This document shows positions 54,597 to 64,000 of a DNA stretch of 64,000 nucleotides, in pieces. The DNA lies in the NCBI GenBank assembly GCA_036426205.1, contig CM071586.1:7185663-7249662 (forward strand), written 5' to 3'. The stretch is from Ascaphus truei (Eukaryota > Chordata > Amphibia > Anura > Ascaphidae). Made by a program: the position numbers and the translations under genes. The notes beneath the pieces are model-generated. The model was given only the letters and a program-made list of their open reading frames with translations, made no database searches and had not been told where the DNA came from. Positions within the stretch are counted from its first letter, which is position 1. Each line of letters opens with the position of its first letter.

Positions 54597-56834
54597 CCCA
54601 GCGTGTGACAATGGATATAGTGGGGCCTCTGCAGATCCTAAATCAGATGGGGAATATGTACATCCTCACCGTGGTGGACTTTGCCACAGGAACACAGAGG
54701 CACTTCATCCCAGAGGCGCTCTCCTCAGTAGAGGCTCAGAAGGCAGCGGGAACACTCATAAAGTGTTTTCTAAGGTAGGTTTCCGTAGTTGAGGATCCTA
54801 ACCAATATAAGGGGTGCAGTTCAGAGTGCAAAGCCCTGGCCATTAACCCCTACCTTGCCAGAGACATTCAGAATCATCAGTACCTTTAAACTCTCCCCTT
54901 TCAGGAGGCCCTCCCATGTTAAGCCTACAGTTAGGTCTGGAAAATAATTGGACACTGACAAAAATTTATAATTTTGGCTCAACGCCACCACAATGGATTT
55001 GAAATTAAACCACCGAGATGCAATAGAAGTCAGACTTCAGCTTTAATTCAAGGGGTTGAACAAAAATATCGTATGAAACGTTTTTGGAATTGCAACCATT
55101 TTCATACACCAGTCCCCTTATTTTCAGGGGCTCAAATGTAATTGGACCAATTAACACAACAATCAAATAAATGTCAGTTTTAATACTTTGTCAAGAACCT
55201 TTGCGGCAGGACTACTTGAGACTGGAAGTGCATGGACATCACCAAACGCGGGTTTTTCTCCTTTGTGATGCTTTGCCAGGCCTTTACTTCAGCTGTCTTC
55301 AGTTTTTGTTTGTTCGTGGGTCTTCTTCTCTGCCTTAAGTTTTGTCTTCAGCAAGTGAAATGCATGCTCGATCGGGTTGAGATCAGGTGATTGACTCGGC
55401 CATTGCAGTATTCCACTTCTTTGCCTTAAAAAACTCTGGTTGCTTTCACAGTATGCTTTGGGTCATTGTCCATCTGTGTAAAGTGAAGCGCCGTCCAAAT
55501 CAACTTCGCTACATTTGGCTGAATCTGAGCAGAACAATAATATCCTATACACTTCAGAATTCATCCGGCTGCTTCTATCTTCTGTCACACAATCATCATA
55601 ACACTAGTGACCCAGTGCCTTTGTAAGCGATGCTGCCCATGCCATCACACGTCCTCCAGCGTGTTTTACAGATGACGTGGTATGCTTTGGATCATGAGCC
55701 GTTCCAAGCATTCTCCAACTTTTTTCTTCCCCATCATTCTGGTACAGGTTGATCTTAGTTTCATCTGTCCAAAGAATGCTGTTCCAGAACTGGGCTGGCT
55801 TTTTAGATATTGTTTGGCAGTCTAATCTGGCCTTTCTATTCTTGAGGCTTATGAATGGTTTGAACCTTGTGGTGAACCTTCTATATTGCTCTCGTGAAGT
55901 CTTCTCTTTATGGTAGACTTGGATATATGATGCCTACCTCCTGGAGAGTGTTCTTCACTGGCTGGATGTTGTGAAGGTTTTTTCTTTACCATGGAAAGGA
56001 TCCCACAGATCATCCATCACTGTTGTCTTCCATGAATGTCCAAGCCTTTGTGTTGCAGAGCTCACCAGTGCGTTCTTTTTTTTTTCAGAATGTACCAAAC
56101 TGTTGATTTGGCGCGCTCCTAATTGTCCTGCTATCTCTCTGATGGGTTTTCTTTTTGCAGCCTAAGGATGCCCTGTTTCACTTGCATGAGAGCTTCTTTG
56201 AGCGCATGTTGTGGTTCACAGCAACAGCTTCCAAATGCGAATGTCACACCGGAATCAACTCCAGACCTTTACCTGCTTAATTGATGATGAAATAACGAAG
56301 GAATAGCCCACACCTGTCCATGAACTGCTTTTGAGTCAATTGTCCAATTACTTTCGGTCCCTTGAAAAGAGGGGGCTAGATATTAAAGAGATGTAATTCC
56401 AAACCCTTCCTCCAATTTGGATGTGAATACCCTCAAATTAAAGCTGATTGGCTGCACGTTATGCCCATATTCATTATTTAACTGTAACTTGAATTTTATT
56501 TTGGTACACAGCCTAAATAACAAAACTTGTATCAGTGTCCAATTATTTCTGGACCTAACTGTATATACTTTCACTTCCCCCTACAGTATCTGACATCTGG
56601 ACTTAGCTGATCTCGTTTTCCTGCAAAAAGATGGGAAACGAAACGAATTTGGTTGCATTTGGGAGTAGAGCTTCACAGTGGAGAGACCGTGCGAAAAGCA
56701 CAACAGGGAACATTGCAGAGTGGCATAGCGAGAAACACAGCAAGAGTCAATGCCGAGCAAAATGCAGAGTACATATGAGATAAGATGGAAAAAGGTAAGG
56801 CAGGTAACAGAGCCCTTCCCCTCTTGGAGTGGTC
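54597..56834 (+). repeat. Tandem unit 2 (2.24 kb), indel-rich copy
   Basis: Repeats 52338-54596. Differences are mainly single-base losses and gains (for example 'gcatgcccatg' becoming 'gctgcccatg'), with few substitutions. Confidence 0.8.
54928..56561 (-). mobile_element. Tc1-like element, duplicate copy
   Basis: Same element and insertion point as 52669-54318, TA at 54926-54927 and 56562-56563. Its transposase is further broken by indels. Confidence 0.8.
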
Positions 56835-57205
56835 CAGGGATTCCTAGCCCAATACCTCTAGGACTGGAGCAAGGATACAGAGCTTGACATCAGTAGGACT
56901 AGTACAGGAAAACAGAGCCAGTCATCCCTATGGCTGGACAGGACACAGAGCCTGGCACCTCTAGAATTGGACTGGGATACATAATCAGCACCTCTAGGCA
57001 GGCCTGGGAAAGGAGTCCCAGCTGTCCCCCCCTGTTGGTGGCCCTGCCTCTAGGACTGGCACACTCATAAAGAGCTTTGAACTTTTAAGACTGGAAAGGG
57101 TTACAGAAGCCATTATTAAAACCCCTTTTCCTTATATAACATGGAAAATCCATAACATATACACCACGTAGTGAAAAAATAAATTAATTGAAATAGTTGT
57201 GCTGT
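56835..57205. other. No gene recognised
   Basis: Contains loose repeats of 'acctctag(g/a)a(c/t)tgga' every 40-90 bases. Possibly retroelement LTR or gene flank. Confidence 0.3.
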
Positions 57206-57214
57206 GTTAAAGGG

Positions 57215-57279
57215 TGAGTGTACTAGTGTGTGTGTGTGTGTGTCTGTGTGTGTCTGTGTGTGCGTGTGTGTGTCTGTGT

Positions 57280-57325
<46 letters not shown>
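57215..57325 (+). repeat. (TG)n microsatellite
   Basis: About 110 bases of TG repeats with TC and CG interruptions. Confidence 0.95.
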
Positions 57326-57544
57326 GTGAGACTGGCACTACCACTGCCCATGCTGTATCTACACTTTGTATACAGATGTAGTACACGTTATTGCAACCAT
57401 TAATGTAATGCATAGAGTTAATACTGGAGCATAATTGAATTAATCTGCAAACAATGGCTATAGATATAACACAGTTGTCATTTATCGAATTATTTTGTGT
57501 TTTGATTCATGTTAACATAGGTAATAATGTTTGCTACATCTGTA

Positions 57545-58095
57545 CATCTCATAGTTACATAGTTACATAGTTACATGAGGTTGAAAAAAGACATGTGTCC
57601 ATCCAGTTCAACCTATGCTAAATTTGGTCTATTGTAGTAAGAATCCAGAGATGTAGTTTTTTGCAGAGCACAGCCAAATGACATCCAATCTTGGTAAAAA
57701 TGAAAAAAAATTCCCAAACAAACTCCAAATAGCCAGATCAATTTATTGTAAGCTCAACAGCAATAGGACTAAATGAACGCACCTACGCGTTTCATGCCGA
57801 TAAAGTGCCTCGGCATGATATGCTACTGCTGGTGAAATCTCCTTTCCTCCAACCTTAAGGGATGACTCCGAGTCCTTTGTACTGCCTTTGGGATGAATAG
57901 TTCTTTTGAAAGCTCCACGTACTGTCCCTGAATATATTTGTATATAGCTATCATATCCCTTTCTTAGACGCCTCTTTTCTAATGTAAATAAATCTAATTT
58001 AGCTAGCCTCTCCTCATAAGTTAGATTGTCCATCCCCTTTATTAATTTGGTGGCTCTTCTCTGCACTCTCTCTAGTTCCATAATGTCTTTTCTAA
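57545..58095 (-). pseudogene. CR1-type LINE 3' end
   Basis: The minus frame 57743-58081 starts [19 protein letters not shown], with [15 protein letters not shown] and [13 protein letters not shown], the C-terminal CR1 RT region. 57553-57577 is the (AACTATGT)n-type tail on this strand. A hammerhead-like segment (57781-57828: ATGCCGA/TCGGCAT hairpin, GAAACGCGTAGG on the minus strand) interrupts it. Confidence 0.7.
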
Positions 58096-58134
58096 GAAGT
58101 GGTGCCTAAAATTGTACTCCATATACAAGGTGTG

Positions 58135-58415
58135 GTCTACTTCCCTTACATTCATGGTGTAGTAGTGTGTGTGAGGGGAAGGCTGGCACTGCCACTGTCT
58201 TCTCTTTACCTGTGCTGGGTATACATGTCATGGTGTATAGTGTGTGTGAGGGGGAGGCTGCCGCTACCTCTGCCTGTACTGTACCTGTATTGTGTATACA
58301 TGTAACAGTGTGCATGTGTGAGAGGAGGCTGGCACTCCTGCTGCCCATGCTGTGTAATGCTGTGTAATTGCATGGTGTAGTAGTGTGTGAGGGGGAGGCT
58401 GACACTTTATCACCT
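58135..58415 (+). repeat. Degenerate minisatellite, about 80-95 bp units
   Basis: Four imperfect units of the form 'tggtgta(gta)gtgtgtgagggggaggctg...'. Its frames are not genes. Confidence 0.6.
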
Positions 58416-58439
58416 TGTCGCTCTTCCCTCAACCCCCAG

Positions 58440-58565
58440 CACAGACTCTAAACTCTGATGACGAGGACGAGTATGAATATGTGGATGTCTATACGCCAGC
58501 TGTACCCACGGAGGAGAGGAGAGGATTAGATCCGGGAGCCAGGAGGGAAGAGCTGGCATTGAAAA
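58440..58565 (+). other. Candidate host-gene internal exon
   Basis: A pyrimidine tract and CAG (ctcttccctcaacccccag) precede, and GTAATG follows an open 126-base stretch (42 codons). The peptide is acidic and tyrosine-rich (SDDEDEYEYVDVYTPAV) with a charged end (RREELALK), unlike any repeat here. A membrane-protein cytoplasmic tail is one possibility. The gene is not recognised and no partner exon is seen. Confidence 0.3.
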
Positions 58566-58768
58566 GTAATGTATATAGTATGGAGAATAGACAAAATTGA
58601 TAAGGTGTCACACCAATGTACTTAGTGAAATAGTGTCTTTAAGTCCATTAAAGTGCAACCTTATCTATTTTGTCCATTATGTCCTCACTTGTTGTGGAAT
58701 ACAGTGCACCCATAGCAGCTATACTGTACATGAACTGTGAGTGCTCCTATCATTCCCTTTGATGTATA

Positions 58769-59145
58769 CAGATGCAGCGGCCGTTATTTTAAGGAATCAC
58801 GCAGTGTATACCTCGGAATACCCATGTGATGGCGCGGGATTGCTTCCAACCGTACCGCCTTAAGTCGCGAGTGCAGGCGAGTGCATAAAATGGCATTTTA
58901 GTGTTCTGGCTTTTAAACACCTGAAAATGACACAGTAGCACAGCAGCACAGTACTGTACACATTACAATTCATTCATTTCATTTCATTACATTGCATATA
59001 ATTTCACACAATACATGAAATTAAAACAAATCAACCGCGCTAAACACGTGTGCCTGGGGCGATTGGCCGTGTTGCTGCCGCATGGAGTACAGCAGCGCAC
59101 ACGAAAACGGCGCGTGATGCCTTAAAATAACGGCCGCTGCATCTG
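58769..59145. mobile_element. 377-bp TA-flanked MITE
   Basis: Perfect 26-base inverted repeats beginning CAGATGCAGCGGCCGTTATT with TA on both sides (58767-58768, 59146-59147). No coding capacity. The termini resemble those of transposons A and B (CAG, then GCGGCC). Confidence 0.85.
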
Positions 59146-59365
59146 TATGGAGAATATACAGTAAAATAGGTATATTTGTTCCTACATAGGACTGAACCTT
59201 TATCCAATGAACCATTATGGGTGAGAAAGCACTCATGATTCCTGTGACAAATGCCACAAGTACACACAGGTCTAGGGAACACCTGGAGTAGATTATTGAA
59301 GAACAGAAGGCAGCACTCTTCTTGACTGTGAAATAAAGTAGTTACATTTTAATATTTATCGTGTA

Positions 59366-59640
59366 AAATAAATGAGTACTTCAGTATTAGGGGATACCTT
59401 TTGTATTTGGACTAACAATTAATATTATAAGACAGGCTTTTGAGAGTTCTCTCTCTTCCTCAGGACAAGTAATACCGATTTATAAGAGATTCCATGAGTT
59501 TAACACAGATGTAAAATACAAGATAACAATCTAAGTCAGATGAGATAGAGAAGGAATAGAGAGGGATAGTAAATAAACACACAGGGCAATAAATGGATGA
59601 AAGGGGTAGTGAGAAATGTGGAGAGCATGTAGGACAAAAC
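59366..59640 (+). repeat. Interspersed repeat R, copy 2
   Basis: Direct match to 4508-4790. On the minus strand (59416-59462) CTGAGGAAGAGAGagaaCTCTCAAAAGCCTGTC-like sequence (split: CTGAGGAA, hairpin GAGAG/CTCTC, AAAAGCCTGTC) is a hammerhead-like relative ending in GTC. Confidence 0.6.
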
Positions 59641-59649
59641 ATTCATCAG

Positions 59650-61100
59650 CAGTGTTGGGGTGCAGTTGGGGGAGATGGGGTCACATTTTAAAATTAATAT
59701 AGAGGTAGACAGAAATTTACAAAACATTCTGATAGTGTGTAAGAAACCTCACTTAAGTCTTAAGTCCTCTTTCGTTCGGTCTAAGTTCAATATGATTTTG
59801 AATTCAAATATTCTCCCTCCATTCTTGAGTGCTTTTAAAAATTCCTTTGAGGATTGGAATTGTTAAATTAGAGTATTTTTTTAATGATCTGACTTTGAGA
59901 AGGGGTGTCCCACTGGAGTGCAGTATCTCCCTTCCTCATGTTGTGTTATTGTTTTCTGTGTACAGTAAATTCATTCTGGTTTGATGTTTTGGACAGATTT
60001 CACCAATGTAGCATCCTTGGTCACATTTGCTACATTGAATCATATCTACCACATTCCTGGATGTGCAGCAGTATGAAAACCTGAAGAAACAAAGAACCCC
60101 AATGTGAGAGCACTCAATCACAGTGATATCACAGAATGAACACAGGCTAAACACACCTGGACAGACCTAATAAGGTAGAGTGGTAAGTATGGTAAGTTAA
60201 AAAACACTTTATTGGAGAGACATACAACTTACACACCATATCATACCATACTTACCACTCTACCTTATTAGGCCTGCCCAGGTGTGTTTACCCTGTGTTA
60301 ATTCTGTGATATCACTGTGATTGAGTGCTCTCACATTAGGGTTCTTTGTTTCTTCAGGTATACATATCGAAATTCACCCCAGATTGTAGCACCTTCACAC
60401 CTTTGTTCTAGAACAGCAGTCGTGAGGGTCCCTGTTCCCGTCACCCTTTCCCCTCCCCTTCCCTGGTTCGCCTGTGGAGCAGTATGATCCTTTAACATTG
60501 AATGTTCTGTTTGTGGCTGGCTGTGGGATCTTGGCATATGTTTGCAAAGTTTGCAACGTGTTATGTTCAATGGTCTTGTGCCATTCTCAGAATCCTTGAG
60601 TTCGTTATAACGTTTTCTGTTAACTATCTTCTGTTTGATATTTGTCGGTTGCCATAATGCAAGGATGGGCGGTTTGGGGAAATATTCTATTAATGTGTCA
60701 TCCTCTGTCATCATGGGTCGCAGATCTTTGATTATTTTTCACATTCCCTCTAGGGCCGGGCTGTATGTGGCCACTTGTGCTATCCGTGAGGTTCTTTCTT
60801 TCTTCTTGTATTGAAGCAAGTGTTCTAGTGGGGCTTTGTGGTTGTTTTGCTAATAGCCTTCGGCTTATATCCCTTCTGTCTGAATGATTCAGTCAGGGTT
60901 GTGAGTTTTCTGTTCCAGTTTTTAGTGTAAGAGCATATGCAGTGATATCTTGTAGCCTGGCTATGTAAGATGGCTCGCTTTGCATAAGTGTGATTGAAGC
61001 TTTATATTTTCTTCATCCTCTGCCCATATTATGCATAAATCATCAATGTATCTGTAATATTTGTAAGGTTTGTGGAGGCATGTGGTTAGGAATCTCTATT
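59650..61100 (-). pseudogene. PLE-4 (minus strand)
   Basis: Reading the minus strand: catalytic YKYYRYIDDLCIIWAED (about 61075-61025), then RCKLCKHM of the Cys cluster (about 60555), EGATIWGEFRYVY (60400) and, after a foldback insertion, the GIY-YIG segment SRNVVDMIQCSKCDQGCYIGE (60065-60000) and a worn C-terminus to about 59700. Multiple shifts. A different PLE lineage from PLE-1 to PLE-3 judging by motif wording. Confidence 0.8.
60079..60359. mobile_element. 281-bp foldback inside PLE-4
   Basis: Arms of about 117 bases at roughly 90% identity (ACCTGAAGAAACAAAGAAC on the left; its complement ends at 60359), with a loop of about 48 bases. Sits between the Cys cluster and GIY-YIG parts of PLE-4. 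Confidence 0.8.
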
Positions 61101-62050
61101 CAAGATTTGCCATAGAAAGATTTATTTTGGGCTCTCAGTAGGAGTAATTACAAGACTAGCACAATGTCACGTTATTGAAAGATAGCGCAATGTTATGTTA
61201 ACAAATTGTGACTTTAAGCCTTCGCAAATGAGATGCAGTTTGGACTTTGTTTTTGCATATAATTAGCTTTTTGGTTACCATGTTAACTCAGGGAACTTAA
61301 ACTCCAGTCCTGTTTTAGCTAACGGTGCATTATTAGCCCTGATTTTGTCAAGATTTGTGGATCTGGACCTTAGTTTAAGTAGTTTCAGTTTTACCTTGAT
61401 AAAGTTTCATGCTGGGACCAAAATGTTGATCCTGCACAATAACTTTTTAAAATTTGAAAACACTCCAGGGGAAGGCGGCCTTCTGTTCTTCATGAATCTA
61501 CTCCATCTTTAATCCATTAAATGTGTCACTTGGTTCCTATGTGGGACTGACACTTTAACCCATTAAAGGTGTCACTGTCACTCTTGACAGTCCTAATAAG
61601 CTAGAAAGTAAATGATGATAAGGTTTAAAATTAATTAAAGTAGGTTAAACTGAGCTCACTTTAAAGATAGTTCATTATAGTGGGAGGGCAGTGTCAGTGG
61701 TTTTCACCTTTAAACATGTCACTGTCATTAGTTCACTTTGATCCAAAAAGGGTCTCTGGCCCTTGCCTGAGTTTGTCTGCAGAGCTGATGCAACTGCTGA
61801 CAGTACATTATATGAGTTTCCCCATCACTTCTGCTTTTTAACATCGCTGCTTTGGAAATTCCTTTCTATTATTGTGCAATATATTAGATTAGATTATAGT
61901 ATATTATAATATATTATATGATAGTATATTATAATATGATATTATATATATATAATTTTTTTTAGGATATTATACAATGGTATGTATGATTACAATATAA
62001 TAATAATAATAATAATATTATTATATAATAATAATAATATAATATATTAG
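61101..62050. other. No gene seen; degenerate hammerhead-like module and AT-rich tract
   Basis: Around 61394-61430 TTGATAAAG...GGGACCAAAATGTTGATC resembles the stem-loop module. 61880-62050 is an AT-only stretch with (AAT)n. Confidence 0.4.
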
Positions 62051-62052
62051 AG

Positions 62053-62330
62053 CAGGGGTGCACAAACTGGGGGGTGCAGGATTTTGCTGGGGGGAAGGGG
62101 CGCTCTTCCCTGAGGCATTTAAATGAATGCTAGGGGACCATGCGAGACCTCTGCAACTGCGATGACAACGCTGCGTCAAATGACTCCGCGGGGTCATGTG
62201 ATGTGACGCGTCGTCATGGTAAAGCGAGTGAAATGATGCTGTGGGGTCACGTGACCCAGATCACTGGAGATGGGGGGTGCGAGTGCTGGGGCCGGCACAC
62301 AAGGGGGGTGGGGGGCAGCAAAAAAAACTT
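62053..62330 (+). mobile_element. hAT-like non-autonomous fragment
   Basis: Starts CAGGGGTGCACAAACTGGGG, the terminal motif of many hAT elements. The opposite terminus is not found, so the copy is truncated. CpG-rich. Confidence 0.45.
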
Positions 62331-62381
62331 TACGCATACCTGTATTAGGTATAGTATATTACATTTTATTCTATAGCATTA

Positions 62382-62695
62382 TGCAGCTTCTGCTGCTGGT
62401 TTTAGATCACTTGCCTTAAGAATTCTGCACTAAAACCCATCCGGTGCGGTGAGATTTCTGCAGCCAGACTAATGGCCCATCGGATTAACACCACGAGGGT
62501 CTCTGCATTTGAATGGGACTCGCTTTGTGTGAATCTGCTGTGCTGGGTGTCCCATTCAAACACAGGGACCCCCGCTGTGTTAATCCGATGATCCATTACA
62601 GACTTCTGTGGACCATCTCACAGTTACTGAGAGATGATCACAGATTTTCCAAGGGAAGTAGTCTAAATCCGGCAGCTGCATCTGCAGAGATGTAG
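62382..62695. mobile_element. Foldback MITE, diverged
   Basis: Central palindrome gatgggccattag/taatggcccatc and outer arms (GCAGCTTCTGCTGC; CTGCATCTGCAG) place it with 5224-5530 and 34355-34651. Ends approximate. Confidence 0.55.
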
Positions 62696-62749
62696 CAGAC
62701 GTTATTGTTCCTTCTGGCGCGATGTAGCAGGAATGTTTGCTACATCTTT

Positions 62750-63000
62750 ATATTATATTTTGTTATATCACAGTACATTATATTTTAATACAATAAATAA
62801 TTGTATAGTATATTGCATTGTATCGTATTACATTATATTTCTCTAGCATTATAGCACATTGCGTCATATTACATTACACAGAATTATATTATATTACATT
62901 ATATTTTATTAAATTGTAGTATATTAAAAAATATGTATATTAAGCTAAATATTATATTAACGTATAATATACTTTATTTTAGTGTATTGAAGTGTACATT
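62750..63000. repeat. AT-rich low-complexity tract
   Basis: Runs of 'tatattacattatatt'. No gene seen. Confidence 0.6.
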
Positions 63001-63141
63001 ACCTCTTCATTACACTCACTGTGACCAATGTCCATGTCTCCCAGTATGCCACAAACAGCCTCAGGACACAGGATGGAGCCCCCTGAGTCTCTCCTCCATA
63101 GGGCTCAACTAATAGGCTCTGGGGGGGAGGACCTCCTCCTT

Positions 63142-63340
63142 AATAATAATAATAATAATAATAATAAAAACAATAATAACAACAACTTTGTTTCATATAG
63201 CGCTTTTCTCCCAATGGTACTCAAAGCGCTTCACAGTTACAGTATAGTGCGCGGTACGCAGCACATAGGAATTTTTACTATCACTGTCCCTGCGCAGATG
63301 AACTTACAATCTATGATTTTGGTTCCTGAATGCGGGAGTC
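63142..63340 (-). repeat. LINE 3'-tail fragment with (TAA)n
   Basis: (AAT)n run, then 'catatagcgcttttctccc' and 'gcagatgaacttacaatct'; the same type as 26235-26400, LINE 3' UTR in minus orientation. Confidence 0.6.
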
Positions 63341-63779
63341 AAACATCTTTTTCCAGACCCTGCTCTTTATATCGGAAAATACATTTTTTTTTTTTTACTT
63401 TCTGGTCATCTGCGTACCAGTCCCAGACTGGATACATTATCACGCTGTCCTGTCAGATCCTGCTCTTTTCCGAGGTTTTGGTCCAAGCTGCAGATAGGGG
63501 GCACAAATGTTGAGATGATGTCACTGTGAGTTATTGCAGATTTAGAGAGGGAAATGTTTATGGAGTATAAATGCTATAACGCTTCAAACAGATGCATGTG
63601 AGGTTGTAAACGATGCGATTTGTAATACAGAATAGGGCCATTTGTTACATTTAATTCCATGATTTATGACCATGTCAAACTGTGCTGTTTGATAAGGACA
63701 AACTCGCAGCTACGAGAATAGGCTGCATAGTTTATTATCTTATATTATTTGTATATATATATATAGCAACTGTAAATAT

Positions 63780-64000
63780 TACTGTATGCTCATTTGCATG
63801 TCTCAGACAGGTCTGCAACCCCGCCTTTCACCGTTATCACCCAGCACACAGCACTTCCACTTCAGCAAGGGATTCTGCGAAATGACATGCAAATAAGCAC
63901 ACAGTGCCACCTTTTGCCTCAAGCTCACATTACATGAACAACCCTTAAGCCATTGCATGTAATTTCCCAGAATCCCTTGCTGCAGTGGAAGTGCTGTGTG
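63780..64000. mobile_element. Foldback element cut by the window end
   Basis: CACACAGCACTTCCACTTCA (63844) is matched in inverted orientation by the last 39 bases of the window (ending GGAAGTGCTGTGTG), with about 80 bases between the arms. An ATTTGCAT octamer occurs at 63791 and its near complement ATGCAAAT at 63886. Confidence 0.6.

Noticed and set aside
54928..56561. An independent second Tc1 insertion
   Set aside because: Same flanks, same site and same Gypsy sequence as the first; it is part of a duplicated unit.
57207..57413. 68-codon T/H-rich frame
   Set aside because: It is the (TG)n microsatellite.

Overview
This is non-coding-rich vertebrate chromosomal DNA, most likely from an amphibian and probably a frog. 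Pointers are one intact single-exon olfactory receptor gene (39866-40807) and a dense pile of nested repeats: L2 and CR1 LINEs, Penelope-like elements (PLEs), Tc1/mariner elements, Harbinger and foldback MITEs, a Gypsy fragment and an LTR element. No bacterial-type operons, rRNA or tRNA genes were seen. The host assignment is an inference from repeat content; no species is claimed.

The main discovery candidate is a large TA-flanked DNA transposon present twice (copy A 12357-22580, copy B 25080-33908). Each copy has the same three-gene layout: (1) a Tc1/mariner-superfamily DDE transposase on the minus strand, split into five exons by four conserved GT-AG introns; (2) a divergently transcribed plus-strand protein with an N-terminal basic region, about 20-residue tandem repeats, a short coiled coil and a C-terminal BEN-like domain; (3) a minus-strand protein that is a recognisable forkhead (winged-helix) domain with altered recognition-helix residues. 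Copy B keeps a full five-exon transposase reading frame (320 codons), copy A keeps the forkhead ORF. Copy A sits inside a PLE open reading frame; removing exactly the segment between its flanking TA dinucleotides rejoins the PLE frame, which fixes its ends to the base.

Layout. 1-5 kb: fragments of interspersed repeats and a broken unrecognised ORF next to an LTR-like boundary. 5-11 kb: an L2 LINE on the minus strand carrying several insertions. 11-25 kb: PLE-1, interrupted by transposon A, which itself contains a Harbinger MITE, a second PLE and a third retro-insertion. 25-34 kb: transposon B. 33.9-39.5 kb: two noisy tandem copies of a 2.6-3.0 kb unit, with a homopolymer-rich block that looks like a sequencing or assembly error. 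39.6-41 kb: olfactory receptor. 42.3-47 kb: a CR1 LINE split by an LTR element with a 5-bp target duplication. 47-48.7 kb: PLE-3 followed by a well-formed hammerhead ribozyme motif. 50-57 kb: LINE pieces in inverted orientation, a Gypsy integrase fragment and a Tc1 element, the last two duplicated in tandem with indel noise. 57-64 kb: CR1 and PLE-4 remnants, MITEs and simple repeats.

A second recurring theme is a short stem-loop module (CTGANGAAG or TTGATAAAG, a hairpin, then GAAACGCGT-like) found about a dozen times in different repeats on both strands. The best copy (48588-48650) fits a type I hammerhead ribozyme; the others look like diverged relatives, as expected for PLE-associated ribozymes.
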